From Ancylobacter sp. WKF20 (lineage in GTDB: Bacteria > Pseudomonadota > Alphaproteobacteria > Rhizobiales > Xanthobacteraceae): 64,000 nucleotides of DNA. The notes under the pieces were generated by a model. It was not told the DNA's origin. It worked only from the letters and a program-made list of their open reading frames with translations, and did no database searches. Every line of letters begins with the position of its first letter. Positions within the stretch are counted from its first letter, which is position 1. Location: contig NZ_CP121679.1 in assembly GCF_029760895.1 (NCBI RefSeq), positions 3,392,001-3,456,000 of the forward strand, read 5' to 3'. Of the stretch, positions 43,156 through 52,107 are shown in pieces. Made by a program: the position numbers and the translations under genes.

Positions 43156-43775
43156 CGCGCCGGGCGCGCCGCCTCGTCGCCGGACATCCATCGACCAAAA
43201 GAAAAGGGCCGGCGCGAGCCAGCCCTGAGAGCAATTCGGGGATTGAACCTAGAACATAACGTCAGGCCGGTCCGCATCACGCCGCGGGGGGCTGGGGGGC
43301 TGGGAAACCGATGCGCTCTGCGAACCGGCCCGACGCTATGATGTGAATATGGAGAGGCCGCTTGGCACCGCCACGGCCGAATTCGGGCGGGCTTGTGTTT
43401 TCGGTTAACGACCCCGTGATCGTTCATTGCCGCATATTGCCGATAGGTGACGGCCGGACGACGCCCCCCGCCCAAGCCTCCCGCCCGACGCGCCGTCATG
43501 GCCGGGCTTGGCCCGGCCATCCACGACTTCCCTTCGACGCACCCGGCCAAGTCGTGGATCCCCGGGCCGAGCCCGGGGATGACGGCGTGAGGGCTGGAAG
43601 CCCCCATCCCGAACGGCGCCCAACGTTTCAACCGTCATCCCGGCCGAGCGCAGCGAGAGCCGGGATCGTCGGCCGATCATGAGCCGGGACGCGATCCCGG
43701 CTCGGCCTTCGGCCGTCCGGGATGACGGGATGATTGCGGGCGGGCGTGATGGGCAAGAACAATGCAGCGCCGCCC
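43156..43775. repeat. 620-bp gene-free space with palindromic repeats
   Basis: No gene is seen. At 43491-43587 are the paired GTCATGGCCGGGC..CCATCCACG and GTGGATCCCCGG..GGATGAC palindromes. A linker beginning GGCTGGAAGCC follows. At 43636-43731 is a GTCATCCCGGCCGAGCGCAG..CCGGGATCG unit and its partner. The linker and order match the array at 44.6-45.3 kb. The part from 43227 to 43490 shows nothing I can name. Confidence 0.85.
43199..43226 (-). terminator. Possible minus-strand terminator
   Basis: AGGGC (43205-43209) with GCCCT (43222-43226), extended inward by GGC/GCC, forms a hairpin with one mismatch. On the minus strand it is followed by TTTTCTTTT. It would stop transcripts coming from proC through the repeats, protecting the convergent DUF1223 gene. 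Confidence 0.45.
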
Positions 43776-44579
43776 TCACGCCTCCGCGATGGTGAGGCAG
43801 CGGCGGCGGGCGGCGTCCAGGCCCTCGGCGATGGCGGCGCGCAGAGGGGAGGCTTCCATCGCCGTGAGACCCGCTGCGGTGGTGCCGGCATAATCCAGCA
43901 TCTCCCGCACGAAGGTAGCGGGTGGATCGGCGCTCTCCGCCAGCATCGCCCCGCCGGCGCGAAAAAGCTGGGCGACGGCGCGGCGGGCGACCTCGGGCGC
44001 GATGCCCTGCGCCTGCGCATAATCCTGCACGCAGGCGGCGAAATAGGCGACGAAGCCCGGCACCGGGCCGGTCACCGCCGTGAACACATCGATATGGCTC
44101 TCCTGCGGCACTTCGTCGGTCAGGCCGCAGGCCTTGAGGAGCGCGCACACCGTGGCGATGTCCGCCGCGCTGAGACCCGGCGCATAAAACGGCGAATAGG
44201 CCATGCCGATCTCGGCCGCCGGGTTCGACATGGCACGCGCCAGCCTTTCCGTCCCGGTGATGGCGCGCAGCTGCTCACGGCTAATGCCGGCCATGACGGA
44301 GACGACGAGGCAGCTCACCGCCCGCAGGCGCAGGGTCTGCCCCGCATGCGGCGGCAAAGCGAGCAGCAGCGTGTCGCAGCACCCGGCCGCCTCCTGCGGA
44401 TCGGTGGTCCATTCGACGCCCGCGATCCCCGCCAGCGCGCCGGTGGGGCCGGAACGGTTGCAGACGATCAGCCGCTCGGGCGTCACCGTGCCCGCCCGCA
44501 GCACCGCCCCGGCGATCGCCCCGCCCAGCTGGCCGCAGCCAATAAGCCCGAGCCGCCCCGGCCCCGTGTCGTCCGCCAT
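43776..44579 (-). CDS. proC: Pyrroline-5-carboxylate reductase family protein
   Basis: A 267-residue P5C reductase-like protein. LGLIGCGQLGGAIAGA near the N-terminus is the NADP Rossmann loop; the C-terminal domain has GPVPGFVAYFAACVQDYAQAQG and a MLDYAGTTAAGLTAMEASPLRAAI segment, corresponding to the ProC signature around the substrate site. It would make proline from P5C with NAD(P)H. The family has paralogues acting on related imines, and no other proline gene is near, so the exact substrate is slightly uncertain. Confidence 0.85.
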   Translation of the reverse strand: MADDTGPGRLGLIGCGQLGGAIAGAVLRAGTVTPERLIVCNRSGPTGALAGIAGVEWTTDPQEAAGCCDTLLLALPPHAGQTLRLRAVSCLVVSVMAGISREQLRAITGTERLARAMSNPAAEIGMAYSPFYAPGLSAADIATVCALLKACGLTDEVPQESHIDVFTAVTGPVPGFVAYFAACVQDYAQAQGIAPEVARRAVAQLFRAGGAMLAESADPPATFVREMLDYAGTTAAGLTAMEASPLRAAIAEGLDAARRRCLTIAEA

Positions 44580-45384
44580 CGTCCGCCCTCCCGCTGGCCG
44601 CGCCGCGTCTCCATCCATACAACGTCATCCCGGCCGAGCGCAGCGAGAGCCGGGATCGGTGTCCGGCATAAGACGCGGCGCCCGATCCCGGCTCGGCCTT
44701 CGGCCGTCCGGGATGACGGCCTCCGCTCACGCGCCGTCATGGCCGGGCTTGGCCCGACCATCCACGACTTCCCTCCGACGCGCCCGGCCAAGACGTGGAT
44801 CCCCGGGCCTAGCCCGGGGATGACGGCGTAAGGGCTGGAAGCCCCATCCCGAACGGCGCCCAACATTTCAGCCGTCATCCCGGCCGAGCGGAGCGAGAGC
44901 CGGGATCGGTGTCCGGCATAAGACGCGGCGTCATGGCCGGGCTTGGCCCGGCCATCCACGACTTCCCTTCGACGCACCCGGCCAAGTCGTGGATCCCCGG
45001 GCCTAGCCTGGGGATGACGGCGTGAGGGCTGGAAGCCCCATCCCGAACGGCGCCCAACATTTCAGCCGTCATCCCGGCCGAGCGCAGCGAGAGCCGGGAT
45101 CGGTGTCCGGCATAAGACGCGGCGCCCGATCCCGGCTCGGCCTTCGGCCGTCCGGGATGACGGCCTCCGCTCACGCGCCGTCATGGCCGGGCTTGGCCCG
45201 GCCATCCACGACTTCCCTCCGACGCACCCGGCGAAGACGTGGATCCCCGGGTCAAGCCCGGGGATGACGGTGTGAGGGGAGTTGAGGGCGCGCGCCTTTG
45301 GGCGGGGATGGCGCCGCCCGCTCTGGCGTCCGGCGCGGGGGTGCCTAGATAAGGCCCGACCCTTCCTCGCACCGGAGCTTCCGC
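44580..45384. repeat. 805-bp gene-free space with a three-copy composite tandem repeat
   Basis: Three consecutive near-identical copies start with GTCATCCCGGCCGAGCG at 44624, 44874 and 45068. Copies 1 and 3 contain an extra CCGATCCCGGCTCGG...GGATGACGG module that copy 2 lacks, so copy 2 is about 194 bp against about 250 bp for copy 1. Each copy also carries GTCATGGCCGGGC..CCATCCACG and GTGGATCCCCGG..GGATGAC palindromes, and copies are joined by a linker with GGAAGCCCCATCCCGAAC. No open frame of interest is present; the last 110 bp before the GST gene are unique. Confidence 0.9.
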
Positions 45385-46089
45385 GTGACCGATCTTTCCG
45401 CCTTCCCCATCGCCGCCCGCTGGCCTGCGCAGCACCCGGATCGGCTCCAGCTCTATTCCTTCCCCACGCCGAACGGCGTGAAGATCTCCATCCTGCTGGA
45501 GGAAACCGGCCTGCCCTATGAGGCGCACACCATCAATATCGGCAAGGACGAGACCTGGACGCCGGAATTCCTCGCGCTGAACCCCAATGGCAAGATCCCG
45601 GCGATCCTCGATCCGAACGGACCGGGCGGAAAGCCGCTCGCTTTGTTCGAGAGCGGGGCGATCCTCATCTATCTCGCCGAGAAGACCGGCCAGTTCCTGC
45701 CGACCGACCCGGCCGCGCGCTACGAGACCATCCAGTGGGTGATGTGGCAGATGGCCGGGCTCGGGCCGATGTTCGGCCAGCTCGGCTTCTTCCACAAATT
45801 CGCCGGCGCGGCCTATGAGGACAAGCGCCCGCGCGAACGCTACGCCAAGGAGAGCGCCCGCCTCATCCGCGTGCTGGAGGACCGGCTCGCGGGCCGCGAC
45901 TGGATCATGGGCGCGGACTACACCATCGCCGACATGGCGTGCCTCGGCTGGGTGCGCAACCTCATCGGCTTCTACGGCGCGGCCGATCTCGTCGCCTATC
46001 AGGAACTGACGAACGTGCCGGCCTGGCTGGAGCGCGGCCTTGCCCGCCCCGCCGTGCAGCGCGGTCTGGAAATCCCCCCGCGGCCCTGA
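45385..46089 (+). CDS. Glutathione S-transferase, YfcG/Ure2p-like
   Basis: A 234-residue GST. The thioredoxin-like N-terminal domain opens LQLYSFPTPNGVKISILLEE, with the TPNG motif characteristic of the Ure2p/YfcG (Nu class) disulfide-bond oxidoreductases. LFESGAILIYLAEKTG is the glutathione-binding ES block. The helical C-terminal domain holds WIMGADYTIADMACLGW. It probably reduces disulfides or conjugates glutathione in the cytosol. It begins with GTG at 45385. It lies 122 bp ahead of hemH in the same direction. Confidence 0.9.
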   Translation: MTDLSAFPIAARWPAQHPDRLQLYSFPTPNGVKISILLEETGLPYEAHTINIGKDETWTPEFLALNPNGKIPAILDPNGPGGKPLALFESGAILIYLAEKTGQFLPTDPAARYETIQWVMWQMAGLGPMFGQLGFFHKFAGAAYEDKRPRERYAKESARLIRVLEDRLAGRDWIMGADYTIADMACLGWVRNLIGFYGAADLVAYQELTNVPAWLERGLARPAVQRGLEIPPRP

Positions 46090-46211
46090 GCCGTAGAAGG
46101 CGCGGGGATGGCGGATGCTCGCCGGGCCGTGATGGCCAGACGGGCGTTTTCGCCTATAAGCTCGGGACACGCGGCCGGCGCGCGCCGGCCGCCGCGAGGA
46201 AGGGTCAGCCG

Positions 46212-47300
46212 ATGAACAAGATCGTCCCGGTGCCGGGTGGCACCGTCACCCCTGCGGCGGGCGCAGGCACGCACCTTCCCGCCGGCCATCCGCCGGTGAA
46301 GGTCGGCAAGATCGGCGTGCTCATCGTCAATCTCGGCACGCCGGATGGCACCGACTACTGGTCGATGCGCCGCTACCTCAAGGAGTTCCTCTCCGACCGG
46401 CGGGTGATCGAGGTCAACCGCGTGCTGTGGTGGTTCATCCTCAACGTCATCATCCTGTCGATCCGCCCGCAGGCCAAGGGCAAGGACTACGCGACGATCT
46501 GGAACAATGAGCGCAATGAGGGCCCGCTGCGCACCATCACCCGTTCGCAGGCCGAGCAGCTCGCGGCCCGCATCGGCCCGCTGGACGGGCGCCTCGTGGT
46601 CGATTGGGCGATGCGCTACGGCAATCCCTCCATCGCCTCGCGCATCGAGGCGCTGCAGCAGCAGGGCTGCGACAAGCTGCTGCTCGTGCCGCTCTACCCG
46701 CAATATGCCGCCGCCACTTCCGCCACCGTCTGTGATGCGGCCTTCGATGCGCTGAAAGCCATGCGCTGGCAGCCGGTACTGCGCGTCGCCGCGCCCTGGC
46801 CGGACGAGCCCGCCTATATCGAGGCGCTCGCCAATTCCATCACCACGGAACTCGCCGGGCTGGACTGGGAGCCGGAGCTGGTCATCGCCTCGTTCCACGG
46901 CATTCCGAAGGAATATTTCGACAAGGGTGACCCCTATCACTGCTACTGCTACAAGACCGCCCGCCTCGTGCGCGAGAAGCTCGGCTGGCCCGAGGGCAAG
47001 CTGAAGGTCACCTTCCAGTCGCGCTTCGGCAAGGCGGAATGGCTGCAGCCCTATACCGACAAGACCATTGAGGCGCTGGCGCAATCCGGCGTGAAGAAGA
47101 TCGCCGTCATCACTCCCGGCTTCGTCGCCGACTGCCTGGAGACTCTGGAAGAGATCGCCGGCGAGAATGCCGAGATCTTCCACCATGCCGGCGGCGAGAA
47201 GTTCCACTTCATCCCCTGCCTGAATGATTCGGACGGCGGCATGAACACGCTGGAAGCCGTGGTGAAGCGCGAACTGCGCGGCTGGGCGGAGATCGGCTGA
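46212..47300 (+). CDS. hemH: Ferrochelatase
   Basis: A 362-residue ferrochelatase. KIGVLIVNLGTPDGTDYWSMRRYLKEFLSDRRVIE is the N-terminal signature; ASFHGIPKEYFDKGDPYHCYC holds the catalytic histidine of the family, and TPGFVADCLETLEEI the C-terminal acid cluster. It inserts ferrous iron into protoporphyrin IX, the last step of heme synthesis, at the inner face of the membrane. About 30 residues precede the conserved core, slightly longer than usual. Confidence 0.96.
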   Translation: MNKIVPVPGGTVTPAAGAGTHLPAGHPPVKVGKIGVLIVNLGTPDGTDYWSMRRYLKEFLSDRRVIEVNRVLWWFILNVIILSIRPQAKGKDYATIWNNERNEGPLRTITRSQAEQLAARIGPLDGRLVVDWAMRYGNPSIASRIEALQQQGCDKLLLVPLYPQYAAATSATVCDAAFDALKAMRWQPVLRVAAPWPDEPAYIEALANSITTELAGLDWEPELVIASFHGIPKEYFDKGDPYHCYCYKTARLVREKLGWPEGKLKVTFQSRFGKAEWLQPYTDKTIEALAQSGVKKIAVITPGFVADCLETLEEIAGENAEIFHHAGGEKFHFIPCLNDSDGGMNTLEAVVKRELRGWAEIG

Positions 47301-47694
47301 GGCGGGGGCTAAGGAACCCTGACGGCGCCCAACATTTCAGCCGTCATCCCGGCCGAAGCGCAGCGCAGAGCCGGGATCGTCACACGGTGACAGGGCGGCC
47401 CGCGATCCCGGCTCGGCCTTCGGCCGTCCGGGATGACGACCTCTCTCCCCACGCACCGTCATGGCCGGGCTTGACCCGGCCATCCACGACTTGCCGCACG
47501 CGCACCCGGTCGACGTCGTGGATCCCCGGATCAAGTCCGGGGATGACGTCGTGAGAGCTGGAAGCGTCATCCCTCGCCCCCCACGCCCGCAAAATCCCTG
47601 CGGCCGGCTTGAACCGCGCCGCTGGCGGGGTGATCATGACAGGTGGATGAATGACGCGCGGGTGCCGCTTCGCGCGCGAACCGGGAGGACGCCC
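47301..47694. repeat. 394-bp gene-free space with repeats
   Basis: Between hemH and the DUF2794 gene. At 47337-47553 it carries one set of the same palindromes: GTCATCCCGGCCGAAGCGC..GGGATCG, CGATCCCGGCTCGG..GGGATGACG, GTCATGGCCGGGC..CATCCACG and GTGGATCCCCGG..GGATGACG. It is preceded by the linker text CGGCGCCCAACATTTCAGC that also joins the copies at 44.6-45.1 kb. No other gene is visible. Confidence 0.85.
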
Positions 47695-48033
47695 GTGGCG
47701 GACACCGATCCCATAAGCCTGCCGGTCGGGCGTGATGTGCGCGTGACCTTCGACCGGCGCGAGCTCGACCGCATTCTCGACCTCTATGGCCGCATGGTCG
47801 CCATTGGCGAATGGCGCGACTACGCCATCGACTTCGGCCGCGACCGGGCGGTGTTCTCCATTTTCCGCCGGGCCGCCGAGGTGCCGATCTACCGCATCGA
47901 GAAAGACCCGCGCCTTGCCCGCAAGCAGGGCGCCTACACAGTGGTGTCGCAGACCGGCCTCATCCTCAAGCGCGGGCACGAGCTTGCGCGCGTGCTGCAG
48001 GTGTTGGAAAAACCCCTGCGCGTGGTCAACTGA
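47695..48033 (+). CDS. DUF2794 domain protein
   Basis: A 112-residue protein, almost entirely the alphaproteobacterial DUF2794 domain (VTFDRRELDRILDLYGRMVAIGEWRDYAIDF...IYRIEKDPRLARKQGAYTVVS pattern). The function is unknown. I choose the GTG at 47695 because GGGAGG lies 6 bases before it; an ATG at 47647 would add 16 residues but has a poorer ribosome-binding site. It precedes aguB by 37 bp in the same direction and may be cotranscribed with it. Confidence 0.85.
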   Translation: MADTDPISLPVGRDVRVTFDRRELDRILDLYGRMVAIGEWRDYAIDFGRDRAVFSIFRRAAEVPIYRIEKDPRLARKQGAYTVVSQTGLILKRGHELARVLQVLEKPLRVVN

Positions 48034-48070
48034 CCTACGCCCGCCCCGCGTCGCTCCCCCGGAGAAAAGA

Positions 48071-48961
48071 ATGCGCAGCCTGACCGTCGCCGCCACCCAG
48101 ATGCGTTGCAGCTGGGAGATCGAGGCCAATATCGCCCGCGCCGAGGCGTTGGTGCGTGAGGCCGCCGGACGCGGGGCGACGCTGATCTTGCTCCAGGAGC
48201 TGTTCGAGACCCCCTATTTCTGCCAGGACCAGCTGCACGAATTCCTCGCCCTCGCCCAGCCGCTGGAGGGCAACCGGCTCATCGGCCATTTCCAGAAGCT
48301 GGCCAAGGAGCTCGGCGTCGTGCTGCCGGTGAGCTTCTTCGAGCGCGCCGGCCAGGCGCTGTTCAACTCCATCGCCATCGTCGATGCCGATGGCGCGGTG
48401 CTCGGCGTCTACCGCAAGAGCCACATCCCGGACGGGCCGGGCTACACCGAGAAGTTCTATTTCTCGCCGGGCGATACCGGCTTCAAGGTGTGGGACACGG
48501 CGGCCGGGCGCATCGGCGTCGGCATCTGCTGGGACCAGTGGTTCCCGGAGTGCGCCCGCTCCATGGCGCTGCTCGGCGCCGAGGTGCTGCTCTATCCCAC
48601 CGCCATCGGCTCCGAGCCGCAGGACCCGAACCTTGATTCGGCCGCGCACTGGCAGCGGGTGATGCAGGGCCATGCCGGGGCGAACCTCATGCCGCTCATC
48701 GCCTCCAACCGCGTCGGCACCGAGCCCGGCCGGAACGGCACCGAGATCACCTTCTACGGCTCCTCCTTCATCGCCGATCCGACCGGGGCCAAGGTGGCGG
48801 AGGCCGGGCGGACAGAAGAGGGCGTCATCACCGCCACCTTCGATCTCGACGCCATCGCCCAGCAGCGCCGCAGTTGGGGCGTGTTCCGCGACCGCCGGCC
48901 GGAGCTCTATGCACCGGTGCTGACGCTGGACGGGCGCACCACCGCGCGCGGGGCGGCCTGA
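48071..48961 (+). CDS. aguB: N-carbamoylputrescine amidase
   Basis: A 296-residue nitrilase-superfamily amidase. The triad is Glu43 (LLQELFETPYF), a Lys in YRKSHIPDGPGY and Cys153 (GICWDQWFPE). Text such as FYFSPGDTGFKVWDT is diagnostic of AguB. It hydrolyses N-carbamoylputrescine to putrescine, CO2 and ammonia. It lies 3 bp before aguA, which makes its substrate, so the two complete the agmatine route to putrescine. Confidence 0.96.
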   Translation: MRSLTVAATQMRCSWEIEANIARAEALVREAAGRGATLILLQELFETPYFCQDQLHEFLALAQPLEGNRLIGHFQKLAKELGVVLPVSFFERAGQALFNSIAIVDADGAVLGVYRKSHIPDGPGYTEKFYFSPGDTGFKVWDTAAGRIGVGICWDQWFPECARSMALLGAEVLLYPTAIGSEPQDPNLDSAAHWQRVMQGHAGANLMPLIASNRVGTEPGRNGTEITFYGSSFIADPTGAKVAEAGRTEEGVITATFDLDAIAQQRRSWGVFRDRRPELYAPVLTLDGRTTARGAA

Positions 48962-48964
48962 GCC

Positions 48965-50056
48965 ATGGCCGAGATCCTCACCAGCCTGCCCGCCGCCGAC
49001 GGCTTCCGCATGCCCGCCGAATGGGAACCCCATGCCGGCACCTGGATGATCTGGCCCGAGCGGCCGGACAATTGGCGCCAGGGTGCCGCGCCGGCGCAGG
49101 ACGCCTTCGTCGCGGTCGCCAGCGCCATTGCCCGCTTCGAGCCGGTGACCATGCTGACCTCCGCCGGGCAATGGGCCCGCGCCCGCGCCGCGCTCCCGGC
49201 CAATGTGCGGGTGGTCGAGGCCTCCTCGGACGATTCCTGGTGCCGCGATTCCGGCGCCACTTTCGTCACCGACGCCGCCGGGCGCGTGCGCGCGGTGAAC
49301 TGGCGGTTCAATGCCTGGGGCGGCCTCTATGCGCCCTGCGACCAGGACGAGCTCATCGCCGCCAAGATGGCGGAGATCGAGGGCACGCCGCGCTATGACG
49401 CGCCGCTGGTGCTGGAAGGCGGCTCGATCCATGTCGATGGCGAAGGCACGGTGCTCACCACCGAGGAATGCCTGCTCAACCCGAACCGCAACCCCTCGCT
49501 GACCCGTGAGGAGATCGAGCGCCATCTGCGCGACTATCTCGGCGCCTCCAAGGTCATCTGGCTCGGCGCCGGCCTCGTCGATGACGAGACCTCCGGCCAT
49601 ATCGACAACCTCGCCTGCTTCGTGCGGCCGGGCGTGGTCGCGCTGACCTGGTGCGACGACCCGGCGGACCCGCAGCACGCCATCTCGGTCGATGCCTATG
49701 AGCGCCTCTCCGGACGGACGGATGCGTGCGGGCGCGGCATCGAGATCGTCAAGCTGCCGCTGCCCGGCCCGCTCTACCGCGCGCCGGACGAGGCGATCGA
49801 GGACGCCGCGGCCGACAATGCCTATCAGCGCTACGCGCAGGAACGGCTCGGCGCCTCCTACGCCAATTTCTATCTCGGCAATGGCTTCGTGCTGATGCCG
49901 CTGCTCGACCCGCGCACGGATGAGAAAGCCCGCGCCATCCTCGCCGGCCTGTTCCCGGAGCGCGAGGTGATCGGCCTGCCGACGCGCGAGATCGTGCTCG
50001 GCGGCGGCAATATCCACTGCATCACCCAGCAGCAGCCGGCCGGCAAAGCGGGCTAG
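48965..50056 (+). CDS. aguA: Agmatine deiminase
   Basis: A 363-residue guanidino-group hydrolase of the peptidyl-arginine-deiminase family. FRMPAEWEPHAGTWMIWPERPDNWR at the N-terminus and GGGNIHCITQQQP at the C-terminus (nucleophile Cys about 352) are the AguA hallmarks; the GGS..VDGEG and GHIDN blocks supply the Glu, Asp and His. It converts agmatine to N-carbamoylputrescine and ammonia. It is the second gene of the aguB-aguA pair. Confidence 0.96.
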   Translation: MAEILTSLPAADGFRMPAEWEPHAGTWMIWPERPDNWRQGAAPAQDAFVAVASAIARFEPVTMLTSAGQWARARAALPANVRVVEASSDDSWCRDSGATFVTDAAGRVRAVNWRFNAWGGLYAPCDQDELIAAKMAEIEGTPRYDAPLVLEGGSIHVDGEGTVLTTEECLLNPNRNPSLTREEIERHLRDYLGASKVIWLGAGLVDDETSGHIDNLACFVRPGVVALTWCDDPADPQHAISVDAYERLSGRTDACGRGIEIVKLPLPGPLYRAPDEAIEDAAADNAYQRYAQERLGASYANFYLGNGFVLMPLLDPRTDEKARAILAGLFPEREVIGLPTREIVLGGGNIHCITQQQPAGKAG

Positions 50057-50071
50057 TCGCGGGCGGACGTG

Positions 50072-51112
50072 CTAGCGGGGCGTCACCAGCCCTAGCTCGA
50101 TCAGGCTCTGCGCCGTGGCGAGGATGGCTTCCTCCGCCGGGCGCGGGGTCCAGCCGAGCACGCGATGCGCCTTCGCGTAGCTGCCCTCGCGCTTGCGGCC
50201 GAGTTGCGGCACCGCCGCGCGCGCCATGGGCACCGCCAGCGCGGCGAGGCGCACCAGCACGTCCGGCAATTCCACACGCGGCACGCGCCCGGCGGAGGCG
50301 CCGAGTTCACGCCGCAGCAGCCGGGCAATGGCGGCGATGGAGAGGCTGCCACCTGCCGTGGCGAGAAAGCGCTCTCCCGCCGCCGCAGGGTCCAGCATCG
50401 CCTTGAAATGCAGGTCGGCGACATCGCGCACATCGACCACGCCGAAATGAATGCGCGGCATGGCGGGAATGCGCCCTTCCAGCAGCGCCTTGATCAGCGC
50501 CAGCGAGGTGGAGAGGTCCGGCCCCAGCGCCGGGCCGAACACGCCGACGGGATTGACCACAGCCAGCTCCATCGTCCCGCCGTCACGTTCCATGAACTCC
50601 CAGGCGGCACGCTCGGCCAGCGTCTTCGAGGCCATATAGGGCTGCACGTCCGGCGCGTCCGGCACGGTCCAGTCGCTCTCGTCATAGAGCGCCTTGTCGG
50701 GGCCGCGCCCTTCATGGCCATAGCCGATGGCGGCAAAAGAGGAGGTGACGACCACCCGCTTCACCCCCGCCTCGCGCGCCGCGCGCAGCACCCGCCGCGT
50801 GCCCTCGCGGGCCGGGCGGATCAGCTCGTCCGGGTCATCGGGCACGCCGGCGGGAAAGGGCGAGGCGACATGCAGCACATGGTCGATGCCCTCCATGGCG
50901 GGGGCCCAGCCGGCATCCTCGGTGAGGTCCGCGACGGCAAAGGTCAGCGCATCGCCGGGACCGCCGCCGCCCTGGCGGATCATGGCCAGCACCTCGGCGG
51001 CGCGGCGCCGATCGCGCAGGCTCGCGCGCACCTGATGCCCCTCGGCCAGCAGCCGCAGGATGACATGACCGGCGATGAAGCCGGAGCCGCCGGTAACCAG
51101 AACGCTCGCCAT
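50072..51112 (-). CDS. NAD(P)-dependent epimerase/dehydratase family oxidoreductase (extended SDR)
   Basis: A 346-residue extended short-chain dehydrogenase. GGSGFIAG at 7-14 is the cofactor loop, HVASPFP follows strand 4, and VVTSSFAAIG plus YMASKTLAERAAW (YXXXK active site) complete the catalytic set. The pattern is that of the dihydroflavonol-4-reductase/cinnamoyl-CoA reductase-like group, which reduces aldehydes or ketones with NADPH. The substrate is unknown. It is convergent with aguA and separated by 152 bp from the GntR gene upstream; it may or may not belong to that locus. Confidence 0.85.
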   Translation of the reverse strand: MASVLVTGGSGFIAGHVILRLLAEGHQVRASLRDRRRAAEVLAMIRQGGGGPGDALTFAVADLTEDAGWAPAMEGIDHVLHVASPFPAGVPDDPDELIRPAREGTRRVLRAAREAGVKRVVVTSSFAAIGYGHEGRGPDKALYDESDWTVPDAPDVQPYMASKTLAERAAWEFMERDGGTMELAVVNPVGVFGPALGPDLSTSLALIKALLEGRIPAMPRIHFGVVDVRDVADLHFKAMLDPAAAGERFLATAGGSLSIAAIARLLRRELGASAGRVPRVELPDVLVRLAALAVPMARAAVPQLGRKREGSYAKAHRVLGWTPRPAEEAILATAQSLIELGLVTPR

Positions 51113-51264
51113 GCCGCCTCGGCCCTCCCGTGATTCGCCCGGCGCGGCGCCTGTCGGCACCGCGTCGCGCTAGGCTACGGGCCAAATGGGGCGGCGAGGG
51201 AGCGCTGGACACCTCACAAGAGCGCGACGGGCCGGAAAAGCCGACGGCGGGGAAGGCGACCGGC

Positions 51265-51960
51265 TCAGAGCGTGCCGAGAATGGCGTTGGCGAGGCGGGC
51301 CACCGTCGCCACATGGGCGCGGCTCGCCGCATAGGCGGCCTCGCCGTCGCGGCGAAGAAGCGCCGCGTGCAGCGCCCGCATCTCGGCGATGGCGTCGGCA
51401 TGGCGGCCTTCCGCCGCGATGGTCATGGAGCGCAGATGGTTGATGCGCGCATTGAGCGAGCGCACCACATCCCACGCCACTTCCTTGCCGGCGGCGACGA
51501 ATAGCTTCTCGTAGAATTCGGTCGTGCGGCGCAGCACCTCGCGCGGGCTGCCGGTCTGGAAGGCGGTGTCGATCTCGTCGATCACCGCGCCGAGCGCGGC
51601 GATGTCGGCCTCGCTCGCGGTGAGGGCGCAGGCCCGCGCCGCCTCGCTCTCCAGCAAGCCACGGATTTCATAGATCTGCGCCGCCTGCTTCGGGTCGGGC
51701 CGCGTCACCGCCGGGCCCTGATGGGGAATGGTCTCGACCAGCCCCTCGGCCTCCAGATGGCGCAGCACCTCGCGCACCACGCTGCGGCTCACCCCCAGCC
51801 GCTCGCACAGCGTGCGCTCGACCAGCCGCTCGCCGGGCTTGAAGCGGAAGTCGAGAATGGCGTCGCGCATCTTTTCCAGCGTCAGGCTGCGCAGCGTGGT
51901 GACGCTGCGCTCGACCTTCATTTCCTCGCCCGCGCCGTTCGCGTCCACGATGCCCGCCAT
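51265..51960 (-). CDS. GntR-family regulator, FCD domain, probable local repressor
   Basis: A 231-residue FadR-subfamily GntR protein. The winged helix (LEKMRDAILDFRFKPGERLVERTLCERLGVSRSVVREVLRHLEAEGLV) is followed by an FCD domain at about 90-225. It is divergent from the PF06684 gene at 52108 across 147 bp. A perfect palindrome in that space, overlapping the predicted -10, points to this protein repressing the oxygenase/transporter locus. The effector is probably the imported substrate or a pathway intermediate. GGAGA lies just before its ATG. Confidence 0.9.
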   Translation of the reverse strand: MAGIVDANGAGEEMKVERSVTTLRSLTLEKMRDAILDFRFKPGERLVERTLCERLGVSRSVVREVLRHLEAEGLVETIPHQGPAVTRPDPKQAAQIYEIRGLLESEAARACALTASEADIAALGAVIDEIDTAFQTGSPREVLRRTTEFYEKLFVAAGKEVAWDVVRSLNARINHLRSMTIAAEGRHADAIAEMRALHAALLRRDGEAAYAASRAHVATVARLANAILGTL

Positions 51961-52011
51961 GGATGTCTCCGTTCCCACACCTCTTGTCGCCCGAGTGGCG
52001 CGGGATGACAA

Positions 52012-52039
52012 TTGACTCGATGATCTTATGGTATACCAT
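52012..52039 (+). promoter_or_regulatory. Promoter with GntR/FCD operator of the oxygenase-transporter locus
   Basis: TTGACT (52012-52017) and TACCAT (52034-52039), spaced 16 bp, form a plausible sigma-70 promoter reading toward 52108. The perfect 12-bp palindrome ATGGTATACCAT (52028-52039) covers the -10. The core GGTATACC with AT flanks is a typical FCD-type GntR site. Occupancy should block RNA polymerase. Confidence 0.7.
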
Positions 52040-52107
52040 CATATGAAACGCAAGGCGCCGGCCCGCTCCGAGGCGCCGGCCGACCCCGCTTCTGACTGGG
52101 AACACCG

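Noticed and set aside
44624..45275. Possible CRISPR array
   Set aside because: Repeat units are long composite palindromes with no unique spacers of constant size and no cas genes nearby.
48071..50056. aguB as a second nitrilase linked to the Nit1C cluster
   Set aside because: Its sequence and pairing with aguA identify N-carbamoylputrescine amidase of polyamine synthesis, 39 kb away from the cluster.
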